A stretch of 64,000 nucleotides of DNA from Rotaria socialis (Eukaryota > Rotifera > Eurotatoria > Philodinida > Philodinidae), in assembly GCA_905331475.1 (NCBI GenBank), contig CAJNYU010003737.1, positions 35,787 to 99,786 on the forward strand. Reading direction: 5' to 3'. Shown here one piece after another: positions 62,206-64,000 of this stretch. Position numbers and translations under genes: made by a program. Each line of letters opens with the position of its first letter. The stretch's first letter is position 1. Below the pieces are notes generated by a model, which had not been told where the DNA came from, searched no databases, and saw only the letters and a program-made list of their open reading frames with translations.

Positions 62206-62671
62206 GTTTTGAAGAAGAAAAGTCAGTTTGCTTGAATGTGACTTGTTATCTGTTTTAATGACACAACAAGAATGGCGGAAAGAAAATAACAAGTTTTTTT
62301 AACTTATTTTTTTAATCTCTAACGGAGTGCTCATGGGATTAGATTATAAAAATAGAAGTTTTTGAAGCGAGAGGCAGTAATTTGATAGTTAAGCATACTA
62401 GACAAACAAGAATGACTGATTGAAGATATTCATTTGGGCTTTGAAATCATGAATTAACTGTTTTAAAGAAATGAATGGTGAAAAAATTAGTTTCCGTTAG
62501 GGTATGGAGTGCTGTGATTTACGCATTTCCTGTCGAATAGAATCTTTAATTTTGTATCCATTTCAATAAATAGATATTGATTTTAAATATTTCATTAGCA
62601 AGTTTTTGTTTTCCAAATAATGTTTAGCGAATATACTAGCTGCGATTCCTTTTGTTTTCCCGATAGCCTAA
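62206..62671. other. Gap upstream of the 7TM receptor gene
   Basis: AT-rich; promoter side of the receptor gene. No gene seen. Confidence 0.45.
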
Positions 62672-63055
62672 ACCCCTCCCTATAATAGAAGACCCCCTCA
62701 TATTACAAGACCCCCTATATTAGAAGACCCCTTTCAGCAAAAAGTTTAAAAGGCGTATTACAAGACCCCTTTTAATTAGTTAATAAACTAGTATAATTAA
62801 TATTTTAATTAGTAAATTTCCTTAAAATTAAGCATAATTTCGGGTTTTTTTGATTGTAACTGTTGTACAAACAAGGTGTACATCACTACTGCACTTTGAA
62901 AACACAAAAAATCTCTTCATAAAACTAAAAGGCTTTTTGGAAAACTTTTTTAATTAAAAATTACGAAAATTAGTGGACATAATAGAAGCCCCTTTGAAAA
63001 CTTTTTACCCTTGGACGTAATAGAAGACCCGGGGTCTTTTATTACTGGGAGGGGT
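62672..63055. mobile_element. MITE-like element with AGACCCC repeats, 384 bp
   Basis: The left end ACCCCTCCCTATAATAGAAG and the right end read inward, ACCCCTCCCAGTAATAAAAG, match at 17 of 20 positions. Inside there are further copies of TA[AT]TA[GC]AAGACCCC in both orientations. No ORF is present. A target-site duplication was not found. Confidence 0.7.
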
Positions 63056-63349
63056 GTGATGGCAGCATTGCCTTTGTATCTTATTTTGATGCTTGTTGTA
63101 TATGTATACACATCTAAATATGTGCTTGTTTTACTAATTTAATTTTCTTGTTTCTTTTTGCGCGCTCATTCAGAGTAGTGTGCGTTACTTCAAATAAAAA
63201 ACACTTCTTGATCTTTTAAAAATAAACTCAACCTATACTCAATCTTTACTTTTACAAACAATCTTGCCATCTACCAAATAAATTATTGTGGCGCCTGGCC
63301 CTTATACTAGTTGCGTCTTATGTGTACTCAGCGACGTGACAAGGGGTTT

Positions 63350-63990
63350 AGTCAATTTTCCCTAGAAGAATCTTCAGGGAGTCCCCATGGATTTCGTTAT
63401 CCCAGGAGAATGGCGGTCCATCGGATCTTGTCGGACGGCTTTTAAATCCGTTCATACCCGGTCATCGGATCCGGTCGGGACGTTTCTGCCAGAATCCGAT
63501 CATATTCGTCATTTTTCTTTCATATTCTGTTACCGGATTCCATCCATTCCGACCGGACTCATGTAGCCAGAACCTATCGGATCCGATGTCCGGATCTCGC
63601 CAGATCTGACGTGATTCGGGATTATCTGGTACCAAGAATCGAGCGGAATTAATCATTCGAGATGATCCCAAAATCCAATTAACATTAGTACGTTGGATCC
63701 GATCGGAAACAAATAGCACAAATCGGACTTGTGTTAAAATCCTTGTAACAGAATTCCGACTGCCGGATCCGATCGAATTCCCAGGATTTTTATCGGATCT
63801 TGATAAGATTTGTTGATCAAACGAAATTCGATCGATATAGAATCAAAATCCGGTGAAAGGATCTTTTCTTTTGAAATCTCATCACAAGCTTCCTCGAATA
63901 CTGGTATCAGAGTGTGGTGGATTATATAAGTATCAAGAAGGTTCATTCACCGCATTTTATCACGCTTCATATTACAGATCCAATGAGAGT
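63350..63990. repeat. Degenerate GGATC/CCGGA-rich repeat block
   Basis: Dense with GATCCG/CGGATC words and other short palindromes over 600 nt. Its first 48 nt match the inverted sequence at 39696-39743. Minus-strand frames are open in part but contain no domain and follow the repeats, so I regard them as non-coding. Confidence 0.6.
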
Positions 63991-64000
63991 CACTATTACT

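Noticed and set aside
63462-63946. Arg/Asp/Pro-rich minus-strand frames in the last block
   Set aside because: The residue pattern follows the GGATC-type repeats, so the frames are a by-product of the repeat.
1-64000. CRISPR array, bacterial operon or prophage
   Set aside because: The window has spliced eukaryotic genes throughout, and no array of regular spacers was found.

Overview
The window looks like bdelloid rotifer DNA. This is an inference from the whole picture: the sequence is strongly AT-rich, genes are split by many 50-70 nt GT-AG introns, and the protein families fit a metazoan with a large accessory gene set (six-domain peritrophin, RNF217-like RBR ligase, SK potassium channel, EGF-7TM receptor, F-box/LRR-like proteins, NHL propeller, NRPS-like carboxylate reductase). 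Many small, decayed DNA transposons lie between the genes. No tRNA, rRNA or CRISPR array was found. All exon models below were built by eye from splice sites and reading-frame continuity.

Layout. 0.9-3.3 kb: secreted chitin-binding protein with six ChtBD2 domains (+). 3.7-7.6 kb: single-domain hexokinase (+), with a far-upstream first exon that appears to add a membrane anchor. 9.8-11.7 kb: RBR E3 ubiquitin ligase, RNF217-like (+). 12.3-14.4 kb: nine-exon OTU-fold protein (-) whose catalytic Cys and His both look replaced. 15-19 kb: a small Cys-rich ORF, a MITE and a decayed gene. 19.1-19.6 kb: two-TM protein (-). 21.8-23.9 kb: a strongly divergent presenilin (-). 25-26.1 kb: GC-rich degenerate repeats. 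26.9-27.9 kb: NHL-repeat protein (-). 28.4-31.8 kb: broken piggyBac transposase, LTR-element remnant and an inverted-repeat element. 33-36 kb: F-box protein with a multi-TM tail (+). 39-40.2 kb: foldback element with terminal repeats of about 200 bp. 40.5-41.7 kb: EGF-7TM receptor (-). 42.9-44.5 kb: SK-type potassium channel (-). 46.5-48.5 kb: second F-box/LRR-like protein (+). 49.7-53.2 kb: A-PCP-reductase enzyme (+). 53.8-55.9 kb: GTPase with coiled-coil tail (-). 57-61 kb: three hAT-like elements and a Tc1/mariner relic, one element nested in another. 61.3-62.2 kb: 7TM receptor (-). 62.7-64 kb: a palindromic MITE and a repeat family shared with the 39 kb element.

The genes do not form one pathway or cluster; each is an independent eukaryotic transcription unit. 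The most unusual coding items are the divergent presenilin with Met in place of Tyr before the TM6 aspartate, the OTU protein with a Ser/Arg active site, the SK channel whose selectivity filter sits alone on a 39-nt exon, the hexokinase with a predicted membrane anchor, the F-box protein fused to a membrane tail, and the carboxylate reductase-like enzyme, which may have been acquired by horizontal transfer.
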